Shown here: positions 52,462 to 63,273 of the stretch, piece by piece | Layout of the letters: each line of letters opens with the position of its first letter | Position numbering within the stretch: the stretch's first letter is position 1 | Assembly: GCF_023155275.1 (NCBI RefSeq) | Contig: NZ_JALMUV010000014.1 | Location: 81,337-145,336, forward strand | Reading direction: 5' to 3' | Source of the DNA: Streptomyces rhizoryzae | GTDB taxonomy: Bacteria > Actinomycetota > Actinomycetes > Streptomycetales > Streptomycetaceae | DNA length: 64,000 bases | Program-made: the position numbers and the translations under genes | Notes under the pieces: model-generated | Database searches by the model: none | The model's input: only the letters and a program-made list of their open reading frames with translations | What the model was told of the DNA's origin: nothing

Positions 52462-53166
52462 GTGAATACTCTCGCGCTCGGCCCCCAGTGGCTGAACTCG
52501 GACTACTTGATCACGACATTCGGCCTGATCGGCGTCCTGCTCATCGTGTTCGCGGAGTCCGGGCTGCTGATCGGCTTCTTCCTGCCGGGCGATTCGCTGC
52601 TGTTCACCACCGGTCTGATGGTGACGGCCGGCAAGCTCGGCAAGCCGCTGTGGCTGGTGTGCGGCCTGGTGGTGCTGGCGGCCGTCCTGGGCGACCAGGC
52701 CGGCTACCTCTTCGGCCGGAAGGTCGGCCCCTCGCTCTTCAAGCGGCCCGACTCCCGTCTGTTCAAGCAGGAGAACGTCGAGAAGGCGCACGCCTTCTTC
52801 GAGAAGCACGGTCCCAAGTCGCTGATCCTGGCCCGGTTCGTCCCGATCGTCCGCACGTTCACGCCGATCATCGCCGGCGTCAGCCTGATGAACTACCGCT
52901 CGTTCCTCACCTTCAACGTCATCGGTGGGACGCTGTGGGGCGGCGGTGTGACGCTGCTGGGCGCGGCGCTGGGCAACGTCGAGTTCGTCCACAAGAACAT
53001 CGAGGCGATCCTCGTCGGGATCGTGCTGGTCTCCGTCATCCCGGTCGTCATCGAGTTCCTGCGGGCGCGCGGCAAGAGCAAGCGGCGGGCGGCGGCGGGC
53101 GCCGGTGCGGCGGACTCGGTGGCGGTCGCGGGGCGGGGCCAGCGGGGGCGGCACGCGAAGCGGTGA
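52462..53166 (+). CDS. DedA-family membrane protein
   Basis: A 234-residue DedA protein. VFAESGLLIGFFLPGDSLLF holds the conserved acidic residue and GDS motif; ILARFVPIVRTFTPIIAG is the re-entrant loop with conserved Arg; the tail is basic. Members flip undecaprenyl phosphate or phospholipids. GTG 52462 has AGGAG 10 nt upstream. The 266 nt before it hold a G-run-rich stretch (52258-52290) and no gene. Confidence 0.9.
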   Translation: MNTLALGPQWLNSDYLITTFGLIGVLLIVFAESGLLIGFFLPGDSLLFTTGLMVTAGKLGKPLWLVCGLVVLAAVLGDQAGYLFGRKVGPSLFKRPDSRLFKQENVEKAHAFFEKHGPKSLILARFVPIVRTFTPIIAGVSLMNYRSFLTFNVIGGTLWGGGVTLLGAALGNVEFVHKNIEAILVGIVLVSVIPVVIEFLRARGKSKRRAAAGAGAADSVAVAGRGQRGRHAKR

Positions 53167-53515
53167 GACCGGCGCCCCGCGCGGGGGCCCGGGGCGGTCC
53201 TGATGCCGCCGGGCCCCGCCGCGCCAGGGGCGCCCGCCGTGGCGGTGGGGGGCGGCCAGGGGGCCGCCCCCCTTTGCCGTCCCTGCGCCCCGCAGGTGCC
53301 CGTCCCCCTCTTCCGGCCGGGCTCCGGTGGTGTGCGCGGGGCCGCCTTCGCGGGGCCGGAGGGGGCCCCGCGGGCCCGCGGGCGAGGTTCGGGGGCGTGT
53401 GGGGCGTCGGCCGGGGCAGGCGGTGGGTGGGCCCCGGGCAAGCGGGGCGTTCCGGTATGCGGCATCGTGTGCATGACCGAACGGCAGGAGGCGTACGCAC
53501 GAGGAGCGGAGTTAC
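53167..53515. other. Gene-free 349-nt gap, DedA to ThrE
   Basis: GGGGGGCGGCC and GGCCGCCCCCC (53247-53257, 53262-53272) with TTT form a terminator for the DedA gene. Beyond it the sequence is extremely GC-rich with no repeat or frame I trust; the ThrE promoter must lie before 53516, near GCAGGAGG at 53483. Confidence 0.65.
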
Positions 53516-55264
53516 GTGGCGTCGGACCCACCACGCGGCCAGCGCGGCAGCGGCAGTGGCAGCAGGAGCAACGGCAGCGGCAGCGGCAGCGGCAGCCTGG
53601 AGCAGGCCGGCCTCCCCGAGGAGCGCAAGCCGCAGTCGGACGAGGCGCGCAGCGCGTTCACCCCGCCGCTGGGCGTACCGCTGCCGCCGCCCCCCGAGGA
53701 GGAGCACCCCACCTCCGAGTTCGCCCTGCCCGAGGGGCTGCGGGCGGAGGGGCCCGCCGAGCCCGAGGGGTCGGCGTTCGCGCCACCGGGGAGCACCACC
53801 GGGCAGACCCCGCTGCCGGGCGGCGCCTTCACCCCGCCGCACGGCATACCGGCGCTCAGCCTGACCAAGGAAGCGCCGTGGCAGGACCGGATGCGGACCA
53901 TGCTGCGGATGCCGATCCACGAGCGGCCGGTCCCCGAACGGGCCGAGCGCACCGAGGAGGAGGGCGGCGGCCCCGCCGCCCCCCGCGTCCTGGACCTGAC
54001 GCTGCGGATCGGCGAGATCCTGCTGGCCGGCGGCGAGGGCGCCGAGGACGTCGAGGCCGCGATGTTCGGCGTCGCGCACGCCTACGGGCTGGAGCGGGTC
54101 GAGCCGACGGTCACCTTCACCCTGCTGTCGATCTCGTACCAGCCCTCGCTGGTCGAGGACCCGCTGACCGCCAGCCGGACGGTGCGGCGGCGCGGGGTCG
54201 ACTACACCCGGCTGTCGGCGGTGTTCCGGCTGGTCGACGAGATCACCTCCGAGGGGATCAGCCTGGAGGAGGCGTACCGCGGACTGGCCGAGATCCGGCG
54301 CAACCGGCACCCGTTCCCCAGCTGGGCGCTGACGATCTCCTCCGGGCTGCTGTCCGGCGCGGCGAGCATGCTGGTCGGCGGCGGGACGCTGGTGTTCATC
54401 GCGGCGGCGATCGGCTCGATGCTCGGCGACCGGCTCGCCTGGCTGGCGTCCGCGCGCGGGCTGCCGGAGTTCTACCAGTTCGTGGTCGCGGCGATGCCGC
54501 CGGCCGGGATGGGGCTGCTCTTCGCGCTGGCGCACTCCAACGTCCAGTCCTCCGCGGTGATCACCGGTGGGCTGTTCGCCCTGATCCCCGGACGGGCGCT
54601 GGTCGCCAGCGTGCAGGACGGCCTGACGGGCTACTACATCACCGCCTCCGCGCGGCTGCTGGAGGTCGGCTACCTCATCGTCGGCATCGTCGTCGGCGTG
54701 CTGTCGGTGCTCTACATCGGCCTTCAGTTCGATCCCGGCCTCCAGCGGCTCAACCCCGAGCAGGCGCTGCGGCTCTACAACGAGCCCGTGGTGCAGACCG
54801 TGGCCTCGATGCTGCTGGCGCTGGCGTTCTGCGTGCTGCTCCAGCAGGAGCGGCACACGGTGGCCTTCGCGACCCTGAACGGCGGCGTGGCCTGGGTGGT
54901 CTACGGCGCGCTGACCGCCACCGCGCACTTCAACGCGGTGCCCTCGACGGCCATCGCGGCCGGGCTCGTCGGCCTCTTCGGGCAGCTGCTGTCCCGTTAC
55001 CGCTACGCCTCCGCGCTGCCCTACGTGACGGCGGCGATCGGTCCGCTGCTGCCCGGTAGCGCGACCTACTTCGGGCTGCTCAACTTCGCGCAGGGGAATT
55101 TGCTGGAAGGTTTCTCCTCGCTGATCAAGGCGGCCTCGCTGGCCCTGGCGATCGCGGTCGGCGTGAACCTCGGAAGCGAGGTCGCCCGGCTCTTCCTGCG
55201 CGTCCCCGGTATCACCGAGGCCGGTGCGGGGCGCCGCGCGGCCAAGCGGACCCGCGGCTTCTGA
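53516..55264 (+). CDS. Threonine/serine exporter (ThrE) family protein
   Basis: A 582-residue exporter. The first 120 residues are soluble and disordered: a Gly-Ser repeat (residues 10-28) and Pro-rich tracts. The ThrE domain follows: LTLRIGEILLAGGEGAEDVE, then the EPTVTFTLLSISY region, then about ten helices, GAASMLVGGGTLVFIAAAIG among the first. ThrE of Corynebacterium exports threonine and serine. GTG 53516 has GAGGAG 9 nt upstream. It converges on ppa across a strong hairpin. Confidence 0.9.
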   Translation: MASDPPRGQRGSGSGSRSNGSGSGSGSLEQAGLPEERKPQSDEARSAFTPPLGVPLPPPPEEEHPTSEFALPEGLRAEGPAEPEGSAFAPPGSTTGQTPLPGGAFTPPHGIPALSLTKEAPWQDRMRTMLRMPIHERPVPERAERTEEEGGGPAAPRVLDLTLRIGEILLAGGEGAEDVEAAMFGVAHAYGLERVEPTVTFTLLSISYQPSLVEDPLTASRTVRRRGVDYTRLSAVFRLVDEITSEGISLEEAYRGLAEIRRNRHPFPSWALTISSGLLSGAASMLVGGGTLVFIAAAIGSMLGDRLAWLASARGLPEFYQFVVAAMPPAGMGLLFALAHSNVQSSAVITGGLFALIPGRALVASVQDGLTGYYITASARLLEVGYLIVGIVVGVLSVLYIGLQFDPGLQRLNPEQALRLYNEPVVQTVASMLLALAFCVLLQQERHTVAFATLNGGVAWVVYGALTATAHFNAVPSTAIAAGLVGLFGQLLSRYRYASALPYVTAAIGPLLPGSATYFGLLNFAQGNLLEGFSSLIKAASLALAIAVGVNLGSEVARLFLRVPGITEAGAGRRAAKRTRGF

Positions 55265-55282
55265 TCCCCCCGCGACACGGCG

Positions 55283-55313
55283 ACGGGCGGCACCCCGGAT
55301 GGGTGCCGCCCGT
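55283..55313. terminator. Bidirectional hairpin between thrE-like gene and ppa
   Basis: ACGGGCGGCACCC pairs with GGGTGCCGCCCGT around CGGAT, 13 bp, between the convergent stop codons. Confidence 0.85.
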
Positions 55314-55395
55314 TCGCGTACGAAAATCGGAGTGGACCGGCGGCCGTGCGGGGCCCCGGAGAGCCCCTGCGGTGGCCCGGTCCGCTCCGGGTGGG

Positions 55396-55887
55396 TCAGT
55401 GCCCGCCCTGCGCCTCGAAGCGCTTGTAGGAGCGCTCGATCTCGGCCTCGGCGTCGGCGCGGCCGACCCAGTTGGCGCCCTCGACGGACTTGCCGGGCTC
55501 CAGGTCCTTGTAGACCTCGAAGAAGTGCTGGATCTCCAGGCGGTCGAACTCCGAGACGTGGTGGATGTCGCGGAGGTGCTCCACGCGCGGGTCCGAGGCG
55601 GGCACGCACAGCAGCTTGTCGTCGCCGCCGGCCTCGTCCGTCATCCGGAACATCCCGATGGCACGGCACTTGATGAGGCAGCCGGGGAAGGTCGGCTCGT
55701 CCAGGATGACCAGCGCGTCCAGCGGGTCGCCGTCCTCGCCGAGGGTGTCCTCGACGAAGCCGTAGTCGGCCGGGTAGCTGGTCGAGGTGAAGAGTCGACG
55801 GTCCAGGCGGATCCGACCGGTCTCGTGGTCCACCTCGTACTTGTTCCGCGAACCCTTCGGGATCTCGATGGTGACGTCGAACTCCAC
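55396..55887 (-). CDS. ppa: Inorganic pyrophosphatase, family I
   Basis: A 163-residue soluble enzyme that hydrolyses pyrophosphate. [36 protein letters not shown] with the metal-binding Asp residues, and DIHHVSEF are typical. GTG 55887 is the start because GAGGAG lies 6 nt upstream; the in-frame ATG at 55902 contains that ribosome site as its own codons, so it is not used. Confidence 0.95.
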   Translation of the reverse strand: MEFDVTIEIPKGSRNKYEVDHETGRIRLDRRLFTSTSYPADYGFVEDTLGEDGDPLDALVILDEPTFPGCLIKCRAIGMFRMTDEAGGDDKLLCVPASDPRVEHLRDIHHVSEFDRLEIQHFFEVYKDLEPGKSVEGANWVGRADAEAEIERSYKRFEAQGGH

Positions 55888-55973
55888 GGGTGGCTCCTCC
55901 ATGATCAACACATACGTCTGGTGATTAAGTGTCCCCCACGCAGGTGTGTGGTGGCGAAAGGGGCTGGTCCGAG

Positions 55974-57587
55974 ATGCCCGAGACCCGAATGTGGCAGGTC
56001 AGATGGCAGTCGGCGCAGCGTTCCGCGCGGGTGGCGGCACGCCGGGCCGAACGCGGCGCGCGCACCGCGGCGGGGACCGCGCAGCGCGCCGCGCGGACCG
56101 CCTCGGACGCCGCCCGGCTGGCCTGGCGGGCCACCCCGCCGTACACCCGGCAGACCTGGCGGCTGACTGCGGTGTCCGCCACCACCGGGCTGGCGGTCGC
56201 GGTCGCCGCGGTGGCGGCGGCCGGCCCGTGGGACTCGGGTCAGCGTACGGCCGAGCGGGCGGCGGCGGCCCCCGCTCCGGCGGCGGGTGGCGAGCATCAC
56301 GACGACGGGCGGGCGCCCGGCCCCGCGCCGAGCGCCCCGGCCGTGCTGACCGCGCTCGGCGGGCCGGCGCACGGCGCGGTGGGCCGCGGCGCGGCACCGG
56401 TGCCGACCGACGCCGGGCTGGCCGACGCGCTGGCGCCGCTGCTGGCGGACCCGGCGCTCGGCCCGCTGCGGACCGCGTCCGTCGTGGACGTGGCGGCCGG
56501 CCGCCGGCTGTTCGGCGAGAAGCCGGACCAGGCGGCCACCCCCGCCTCCACGGTCAAGCTGGCCACCGCGGTGGCCGCGCTCACCCGGCTCGGCGCGGAC
56601 CACCGCATCGACACCGGCGTCGTACTGGCCGGCCCGGCCCGGATCGTCCTGGTCGGCGGCGGCGACCCGACGCTCACCGCCCGCGCGTCGGCGCCGGGCC
56701 CCGGCGACCGGCCGGCCAGCCTGCGCGACCTGGCCGCCGCCACCGCCCGCGCCCTGAAGCAGCGCAAGCTCACCACCGTCGCGCTCGGCTACGACACCTC
56801 CGCGTACGCCGGGCCCGTCGAGCACCCCATCGGCCCCAACGAGAACATCGCGCCGGTCACCGCCCTGATGACCGACGAGGGCCGGCTCGACGACAGCGAC
56901 CACGGCACCGCGCCGCGCGCCACCGACCCCGCGGGCGACGCCGCCCGCGCCTTCGCCGGTCTGCTCCGCGGGCAGGGCATCACGGTCAAGGGCGACCCGG
57001 CCCAGGCGCACGCCCCCGCGAAGCCCGAGCGGATCGCCGCCGTCCACTCGCTGCCGCTGTCCGCGCTGGTCGAGCGGATGCTGACCTACAGCGACAACGA
57101 CATCGCCGAGGCGCTGGCCCGGCAGACCGCGCGCGCCGCGCACCGGCCCGCCAGCTTCGACGGCGCGGCCGCCGCGGTCCGCGCCACCCTCGCCGCCCAG
57201 CACCTCCCGCTGGCGGGTGCGGTCTTCGAGGACGGCAGCGGCCTGGACCGGGACGACAAGGTCTCCGCCAACCTCCTCTCCCGCCTCCTGCTGCTCGCCG
57301 CCGCCCCCGACCGCCCCGAACTCCGCCCGGTCGTCACCGGCCTCCCGGTGGCCGCCTTCACCGGCACCCTCAGCGGCCGCTACGCGGACGAGGCGGCCGG
57401 CGCCGGCACCGTCCGCGCCAAGACCGGCACCCTGACCGGCGTCAACACCCTCGCCGGCACCGTCGTGGACGCCGACGGCCGCCTCCTGGCCTTCGCCTTC
57501 ATGACCACCGGCACCACCGATCCCGCCGCCGCCCAGAAGGCCCTCGACCGCATGGCCTCCACCCTCGCCAACTGCGGCTGCCGCTGA
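55974..57587 (+). CDS. dacB: D-alanyl-D-alanine carboxypeptidase (PBP4/DacB type)
   Basis: A 537-residue class C penicillin-binding protein that trims peptidoglycan peptides. Its N-terminal 60 residues are a basic Ala/Arg-rich cytosolic arm, then one membrane helix ([13 protein letters not shown]). Active-site motifs: STVK with Ser192 and Lys195, SDN at 373-375, KTG at 483-485. ATG 55974 is preceded by AAAGGGG; GTG 55929 is an alternative. It is divergent from ppa. Confidence 0.92.
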   Translation: MPETRMWQVRWQSAQRSARVAARRAERGARTAAGTAQRAARTASDAARLAWRATPPYTRQTWRLTAVSATTGLAVAVAAVAAAGPWDSGQRTAERAAAAPAPAAGGEHHDDGRAPGPAPSAPAVLTALGGPAHGAVGRGAAPVPTDAGLADALAPLLADPALGPLRTASVVDVAAGRRLFGEKPDQAATPASTVKLATAVAALTRLGADHRIDTGVVLAGPARIVLVGGGDPTLTARASAPGPGDRPASLRDLAAATARALKQRKLTTVALGYDTSAYAGPVEHPIGPNENIAPVTALMTDEGRLDDSDHGTAPRATDPAGDAARAFAGLLRGQGITVKGDPAQAHAPAKPERIAAVHSLPLSALVERMLTYSDNDIAEALARQTARAAHRPASFDGAAAAVRATLAAQHLPLAGAVFEDGSGLDRDDKVSANLLSRLLLLAAAPDRPELRPVVTGLPVAAFTGTLSGRYADEAAGAGTVRAKTGTLTGVNTLAGTVVDADGRLLAFAFMTTGTTDPAAAQKALDRMASTLANCGCR

Positions 57588-57826
57588 ACCGGCCCACCGA
57601 CCCCGGACCCCCACCGACCCCGAACCCACCCGCCCCCGCACCCAACGCCCCGCGCAGCGGCATCGCGCCGAAGGCGCAACCCCCCCACGGCGGGCCGGCC
57701 GCCAACGCCGAAGGCGCCCCGAGCCGCAGGCGCGAGCCCCCACGGCGGGACAGCCGATGACGTAGGACGCGTCCCCGCACCGCGTATCGGCTACCAGCCG
57801 ACGCACCACCCCCGTACCGTGAAGCC
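57588..57826. repeat. Gap with imperfect direct repeat
   Basis: CGCCGAAGGCGC followed by CCCCCACGGCGGG occurs twice in imperfect form (about 57667-57697 and 57707-57760). The rest is C-rich and shows no coding signal. Function unknown; such repeats are common between streptomycete genes. Confidence 0.5.
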
Positions 57827-59014
57827 ATGACGCGCATCGGTGGAACCGAGATGGTCGACTGGAATCTCGCGGTCGCGACCGCGACCCGCTTCGTGCGGCC
57901 GGGGCCGGACGTCAGCCGGGACGAGGCGCGGGCGATCGTCGCCGAGCTGCGCCGGCACGCCAAGTCGTCCGAGGAGCACGTCCGCGGCTTCACCCGGATG
58001 GCGCCGCCCGGCGCGGAGCCGGCGCCGGAGGGCGGCGCGGCCGGGACCGGCGCGGCGGGGGCGGTGCCGCCGCACGACACCCCGGTCCTGGTGGTGGACC
58101 GGCCCGGCTGGATCCGGGCCAACGTCGCCGGTTTCCGGGCGGTGCTCAAACCGCTGCTGGCCAAGATGGAGGACCGGCGGTCGGCGATGCCCGGCGGCGC
58201 GGTGCTCGGCGCGGTCGGCGGCAAGGTGACCGGCGCCGAGCTGGGCATGCTGCTGTCGTTCCTGGCCTCGCGGGTGCTGGGCCAGTACGAGACGTTCGCG
58301 CCGGCCTCGCGGGAGCTGCCGGCCGGCACGCAGGGCGGCCGGCTGCTGCTGGTGGCGCCCAACATCGTGCACGTGGAGCGCGAGCTGGACGTGGCGCCGC
58401 ACGACTTCCGGCTGTGGGTGTGCCTGCACGAGGAGACCCACCGGACGCAGTTCAGCGCGGTGCCCTGGCTGCGGGACCACATCGAGGGCGAGGTGCAGTC
58501 CTTCCTCGCCGAGACCGACATCGACCCGGGCGCGCTGCTGGCGCGGCTGCGGGAGGCCGCCCAGTCGCTGGCCGGGGCCCGGCCGGAGGGCGAGCAGGGC
58601 GAGGACGAGGGCCGGTCGCTGGTGGACCTGGTGCAGACGCCCGCGCAGCGGGAGATCCTCGGGCGGCTGACGGCGGTGATGTCGCTGCTGGAGGGGCACG
58701 CCGACTTCGTCATGGACGGGGTGGGGCCCGAGGTGGTGCCCTCGGTGGCGGAGATCCGGGAGAAGTTCCAGAAGCGGCGGGCCAGCGGCGCGGGCCGGCT
58801 GGACCAGGCGCTGCGCAAGCTGCTCGGCCTGGACGCCAAGCTGCGGCAGTACCGTGACGGTGAGCGGTTCGTGCGCGCGGTCGTCGAGGAGGTCGGCATG
58901 GACGGCTTCAACCGGGTCTGGACGTCGCCGAACACCCTCCCCACCAAACAGGAGATCGCCAAACCGGCGGACTGGGTCGCGCGGGTGCACCGCAAGGCGG
59001 ACGGGGCACCCTAG
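57827..59014 (+). CDS. Zinc-dependent metalloprotease (DUF2342 type)
   Basis: A 395-residue protein of the actinobacterial family annotated as zinc metalloprotease or F420-biosynthesis-associated. HEETH at residues 201-205 in CLHEETHRTQF is the zinc motif, and a downstream LLEGHADFVMD may give the third ligand. The start ATG 57827 has weak spacing; ATG 57851 is possible. It is upstream of tilS as in many streptomycetes. No signal peptide, so cytosolic. Confidence 0.88.
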   Translation: MTRIGGTEMVDWNLAVATATRFVRPGPDVSRDEARAIVAELRRHAKSSEEHVRGFTRMAPPGAEPAPEGGAAGTGAAGAVPPHDTPVLVVDRPGWIRANVAGFRAVLKPLLAKMEDRRSAMPGGAVLGAVGGKVTGAELGMLLSFLASRVLGQYETFAPASRELPAGTQGGRLLLVAPNIVHVERELDVAPHDFRLWVCLHEETHRTQFSAVPWLRDHIEGEVQSFLAETDIDPGALLARLREAAQSLAGARPEGEQGEDEGRSLVDLVQTPAQREILGRLTAVMSLLEGHADFVMDGVGPEVVPSVAEIREKFQKRRASGAGRLDQALRKLLGLDAKLRQYRDGERFVRAVVEEVGMDGFNRVWTSPNTLPTKQEIAKPADWVARVHRKADGAP

Positions 59015-59207
59015 GCGCGGGTTGCGAGCCGGGCACGCCGCGCGGCAGTAGAGCGCCCCTTCAATCACCCGTCTGAGGGACCGTGACCGAGGGATAGGCG
59101 TGCAATGCTCGGGGAACTGCTCGCCTCTGTCACCATCTAGGCACTCTGTGTGACGAAGTGTCGTCCACGGCCCGAGCTCGCCCCCAGCTGAACGATTGGA
59201 AACGGAC

Positions 59208-60215
59208 ATGGGTCCCCATCCAGCGGTCGCCGCGATACGCCTGGCGGTCCGCCGCGTACTCCACGACGTGCTCACCCACCACTGCGCGCACGACCGGCCG
59301 GAAGCGCCGCTCGTGCTCGTCGCATGCTCCGGCGGCGCCGACTCCATGGCGCTCGCCTCCGCCCTCGCCTTCGAGGCCCCGAAACTGGGCGTCCGCGCCG
59401 GGGGTGTGACCATCGACCACGGCCTCCAGGAAGGCTCCGACCTCCGCGCCGCCGAGGTCGCCCTGCGCCTGCGGGCGCTCGCCCTCGATCCCGTCGACAT
59501 CGTCAGCGTCGAGGTGGGCCGGGCCGGCGGCCCCGAGGCGGCCGCCCGGGACGCCCGCTACGCCGCCCTGGACGCCACCGCCGAGCGCCACGGCGCCGGC
59601 GCGGTTCTCCTCGGCCACACCCGCGACGACCAGGCCGAGACCGTGCTGCTCGGGCTGGCCCGCGGCTCCGGGATCCGCTCGCTCTCCGGGATGGCCGCCA
59701 CCACCGGCACCAACGGCCGCTACCGCCGCCCCTTCCTGGACCTCGACCGGCAGACCGCCCGTACGGCCTGCCTGGTCCAGGCGCTGCCGGTCTGGGACGA
59801 CCCGCACAACACCGATCCCGCCTACACCCGCTCCCGGCTGCGCCACGAAGGGCTGCCCGCGCTGGAGAAATGCCTGGGCAAGGGCGTCGTGGAGGCGCTG
59901 GCGCGGACCGCCCAGCTCTCCCGGGACGACGCCGACGCACTGGACTCCTGGGCCGCCGAGGCCGCCGCGACGGTGCGCGACGAGGCGGGCGCCCTCGACG
60001 TCGCCGGGCTCTTCGCGCTGCCCCCCGCGGTGCGCCGCCGGGTGCTGCGCCGGGCGGTCATCGCGGCCGGCTCTCCGGCCGGTTCGCTCTTCGCCCGGCA
60101 CATCGAGGAAGTGGACCGGCTGATCACCGCCTGGCGCGGACAGGGGGCCATCAACCTCCCCGGGCGGGTGGGTGTGCGGCGGCAGGGTGGCAGACTGGTC
60201 ATTCGGCAGGGCTGA
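59208..60215 (+). CDS. tilS: tRNA(Ile)-lysidine synthetase
   Basis: A 335-residue N-type ATP pyrophosphatase that attaches lysine to C34 of tRNA-Ile(CAU). The SGGADS P-loop is at residues 41-46; [20 protein letters not shown] and RPFLDLDR follow. The C-terminal domain is short, as in actinobacteria. ATG 59208 has GGA 7 nt upstream; TTG 59196 is possible. It begins the conserved tilS-hpt-ftsH-folE order. Confidence 0.94.
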   Translation: MGPHPAVAAIRLAVRRVLHDVLTHHCAHDRPEAPLVLVACSGGADSMALASALAFEAPKLGVRAGGVTIDHGLQEGSDLRAAEVALRLRALALDPVDIVSVEVGRAGGPEAAARDARYAALDATAERHGAGAVLLGHTRDDQAETVLLGLARGSGIRSLSGMAATTGTNGRYRRPFLDLDRQTARTACLVQALPVWDDPHNTDPAYTRSRLRHEGLPALEKCLGKGVVEALARTAQLSRDDADALDSWAAEAAATVRDEAGALDVAGLFALPPAVRRRVLRRAVIAAGSPAGSLFARHIEEVDRLITAWRGQGAINLPGRVGVRRQGGRLVIRQG

Positions 60216-60306
60216 GCCGCAGACGACGCGCCCTGCTTCGTGATCTCACGATCGGTTCGACGCTTCGTGAGCTCCACGACCGATCTGCACACCGAACCGA
60301 GCGAGA

Positions 60307-60870
60307 GTGGCACGGGTGGACGACAAGGACATGGGCGCCGACCTTCAGTCGGTGCTCATCACGAAGGAAGAGATCGACGCCAAGCTGGCCGAGCTGGCGG
60401 CGAAGATCGACGCGGAGTACGCGGGCAAGGACCTGCTCATCGTCGGCGTCCTCAAGGGCGCGGTGATGGTGATGGCGGATCTGGCGCGCGCGCTGTCCAC
60501 CCCCGTCACGATGGACTGGATGGCCGTGTCCTCCTACGGCGCGGGCACCCAGTCCTCTGGTGTGGTCCGCATCCTGAAGGACCTGGACACCGACATCAAG
60601 GGCAAGCACGTCCTGATCGTCGAGGACATCATCGACTCGGGGCTGACCCTGTCGTGGCTGCTGTCCAACCTCGGCTCGCGCGAGCCCGCCTCGCTGGAGG
60701 TGTGCACGCTGCTGCGGAAGCCGGACGCCGCCAAGGTCGCGATCGACGTGAAGTGGATCGGCTTCGACATTCCCAACGAGTTCGTCGTGGGCTATGGCCT
60801 GGACTTTGCGGAGAAGTACCGCAATCTGCCGTTCGTCGGTACCCTCTCGCCCCACGTCTACGGCGGCTGA
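60307..60870 (+). CDS. hpt: Hypoxanthine phosphoribosyltransferase
   Basis: A 187-residue purine salvage enzyme making IMP or GMP from [30 protein letters not shown] and the PRPP loop [18 protein letters not shown] are all present. GTG 60307 is the longest good start, with GTG 60316 just after. It follows tilS by 91 nt. Confidence 0.95.
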   Translation: MARVDDKDMGADLQSVLITKEEIDAKLAELAAKIDAEYAGKDLLIVGVLKGAVMVMADLARALSTPVTMDWMAVSSYGAGTQSSGVVRILKDLDTDIKGKHVLIVEDIIDSGLTLSWLLSNLGSREPASLEVCTLLRKPDAAKVAIDVKWIGFDIPNEFVVGYGLDFAEKYRNLPFVGTLSPHVYGG

Positions 60871-60930
60871 GAGTCCACCCCGCACTCGCCGGCCGCCGCG
60901 CCGGACGAGGGTCGCCACGGCCCGTGCGGA

Positions 60931-60960
60931 CCGGCGGGAACCCTTCGGGGCTTCCCGCCG
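60931..60960 (+). terminator. Hairpin after hpt
   Basis: GGCGGGAA-CCC pairs with GGG-TTCCCGCC around a stable TTCG tetraloop, with one bulged C. Confidence 0.8.
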
Positions 60961-61154
60961 TTGGAGCAGGAAGAGCGGAATCCCGGGCTTCATTGTTCCC
61001 CACCGGCACGGGCGCCGGGTGACAATGCTGGGGTACCGTCCGAAGGCAATCTGCTTTCGGGCCAGTAATACACACCGTACGCACGACCAGCCCTCCCGAG
61101 GGCGTTGTGCCTCACTGTGGCAGGAGGGACGGGGCCTTAAGCGGCTCCGTATGG

Positions 61155-63167
61155 ATGGACGTGAAGCGATACTTCCGTGGGCCGGTCATGTGGATCGTGC
61201 TGGCCGTCCTCGCCGTGGTCGTGTTGATGCAGGTCGTCGGCTCGTCCGGCGGCTATAAGACGGTGGACACCGGTCAGGTCGTCAAGGCGATCGCTGACAA
61301 CAAGGTGAAGTCCGCCGAGCTGACCACCGGCGACGAGAACAAGATCAAGATCGAGCTGTCGGGCAACAACAAGATCGACGGCTCCAACAAGATCCAGGCC
61401 AGCTACATCGGCGACCAGGGCGTTGACCTGGCGAAGAACTTGCAGGCCAAGTACCAGACCGGCGAAATCAAGGACGGGTACACCGTCGCCCCGTCGAAGC
61501 AGAACCCGTTCGTCGGCGTGCTGCTCTCGCTGCTCCCCTTCGTCCTCATCGTGGTCGTCTTCCTGTTCCTGATGAACCAGATGCAGGGCGGCGGCTCCCG
61601 GGTGATGAACTTCGGCAAGTCGAAGGCGAAGCTGATCACCAAGGACACCCCCAAGACGACCTTCGCGGACGTCGCGGGTGCCGACGAGGCCGTCGAGGAA
61701 CTCCACGAGATCAAGGAGTTCCTCCAGGAGCCGGCGAAGTTCCAGGCCGTGGGCGCCAAGATCCCCAAGGGTGTGCTGCTCTACGGCCCGCCCGGAACGG
61801 GCAAGACGCTGCTGGCGCGCGCCGTCGCCGGCGAGGCGGGCGTGCCGTTCTACTCGATCTCGGGCTCCGACTTCGTCGAGATGTTCGTCGGTGTCGGTGC
61901 CTCCCGGGTCCGCGACCTCTTCGAGCAGGCCAAGGCGAACGCCCCGGCGATCGTCTTCGTCGACGAGATCGACGCCGTCGGCCGGCACCGCGGCGCGGGC
62001 CTCGGCGGCGGCCACGACGAGCGCGAGCAGACCCTGAACCAGCTGCTCGTCGAGATGGACGGCTTCGACGTGAAGGGCGGCGTCATCCTGATCGCCGCCA
62101 CCAACCGGCCGGACATCCTCGACCCGGCGCTGCTGCGCCCGGGCCGCTTCGACCGGCAGATCGCCGTGGACCGCCCGGACCTCATGGGCCGCCTGGAGAT
62201 CCTCAAGGTCCACCAGAAGGGCAAGCCGGTCGCGCCGGACGTCGACCTCTCGGCCGTCGCCAAGCGCACCCCCGGCTTCACCGGTGCCGATCTGTCCAAC
62301 GTCCTGAACGAGGCCGCCCTGCTGACGGCCCGCAGCGACAAGAAGCTGATCGACAACCACTTCCTGGACGAGGCGATCGACCGCGTGGTGGCCGGTCCGC
62401 AGAAGCGGACCCGGATCATGTCCGAGAAGGAGAAGAAGATCACCGCGTACCACGAGGGCGGTCACGCCCTGGTCGCGGCGGCTTCGCCGAACTCCGACCC
62501 GGTCCACAAGATCACGATCCTGTCCCGCGGCCGGGCGCTGGGCTACACCATGGTCCTGCCCGACGAGGACAAGTACTCCACCACCCGCAACGAGATGCTC
62601 GACCAGCTGGCGTACATGCTGGGCGGCCGCGCGGCGGAGGAGCTGGTCTTCCACGACCCGACCACCGGTGCCGCCAACGACATCGAGAAGGCGACCGCCA
62701 CCGCCCGCGCGATGGTCACCCAGTACGGCATGACCGAGCGGCTCGGCGCGATCAAGTTCGGCACGGACAACTCCGAGCCGTTCCTGGGCCGTGAGATGGC
62801 TCACCAGCGTGACTACTCCGAGGAGGTCGCCGCGCTGGTGGACGAGGAGGTCAAGAAGCTCATCGAGACCGCGCACAACGAGGCGTGGGAGATCCTGGTC
62901 GAGAACCGCGACGTGCTCGACAACCTCGTCCTGGAGCTGCTGGAGAAGGAGACCCTCGGCAAGGAGGAGATCGCCGAGATCTTCAAGCACGTGGTGAAGC
63001 GCCCGGCCCGCCCGGCGTGGACCGGCTCCTCGCGGCGTACGCCCTCGACCCGCCCGCCGGTGCTCTCGCCGCGCGAGCTGGCGCCGGCCAACGGCTCGGT
63101 GGCGTCCCCGGCCGTCTCCATGGAGAAGGACGCGGAGCCGTCCGAGGAACCGCGTACGGAGGGCTGA
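61155..63167 (+). CDS. ftsH: ATP-dependent zinc metalloprotease FtsH
   Basis: A 670-residue membrane AAA+ protease that degrades membrane and short-lived soluble proteins. It has two membrane helices ([18 protein letters not shown] and [13 protein letters not shown]), then the AAA domain with GPPGTGKT at about 211-218 and [12 protein letters not shown]. The protease domain carries HEGGH at 433-437. The start [13 protein letters not shown] is the known streptomycete N-terminus, yet no ribosome site lies in range: AGGAGGG sits about 28 nt upstream. The tail is Pro/Ser-rich and disordered. Confidence 0.96.
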   Translation: MDVKRYFRGPVMWIVLAVLAVVVLMQVVGSSGGYKTVDTGQVVKAIADNKVKSAELTTGDENKIKIELSGNNKIDGSNKIQASYIGDQGVDLAKNLQAKYQTGEIKDGYTVAPSKQNPFVGVLLSLLPFVLIVVVFLFLMNQMQGGGSRVMNFGKSKAKLITKDTPKTTFADVAGADEAVEELHEIKEFLQEPAKFQAVGAKIPKGVLLYGPPGTGKTLLARAVAGEAGVPFYSISGSDFVEMFVGVGASRVRDLFEQAKANAPAIVFVDEIDAVGRHRGAGLGGGHDEREQTLNQLLVEMDGFDVKGGVILIAATNRPDILDPALLRPGRFDRQIAVDRPDLMGRLEILKVHQKGKPVAPDVDLSAVAKRTPGFTGADLSNVLNEAALLTARSDKKLIDNHFLDEAIDRVVAGPQKRTRIMSEKEKKITAYHEGGHALVAAASPNSDPVHKITILSRGRALGYTMVLPDEDKYSTTRNEMLDQLAYMLGGRAAEELVFHDPTTGAANDIEKATATARAMVTQYGMTERLGAIKFGTDNSEPFLGREMAHQRDYSEEVAALVDEEVKKLIETAHNEAWEILVENRDVLDNLVLELLEKETLGKEEIAEIFKHVVKRPARPAWTGSSRRTPSTRPPVLSPRELAPANGSVASPAVSMEKDAEPSEEPRTEG

Positions 63168-63195
63168 CCGGGGCCACACCGGCCCCGGAATACCC

Positions 63196-63231
63196 GCCGC
63201 GCCCCCCAGGTTCTAGCCTGGGGGGCGCGGC
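63196..63231. terminator. Hairpin between ftsH and folE
   Basis: GCCGCGCCCCCCAGG and CCTGGGGGGCGCGGC form a 15-bp perfect stem around TTCTAG, 28 nt after the ftsH stop. Confidence 0.85.
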
Positions 63232-63273
63232 ATTTCCGCGTTTTCGAGCGGGCCCGGAAGGAACGAGGCACCA

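Noticed and set aside
55888..55911. ATG 55902 or GTG 55911 as the ppa start
   Set aside because: The GAGGAG ribosome site falls inside that extension and is placed correctly for GTG 55887.
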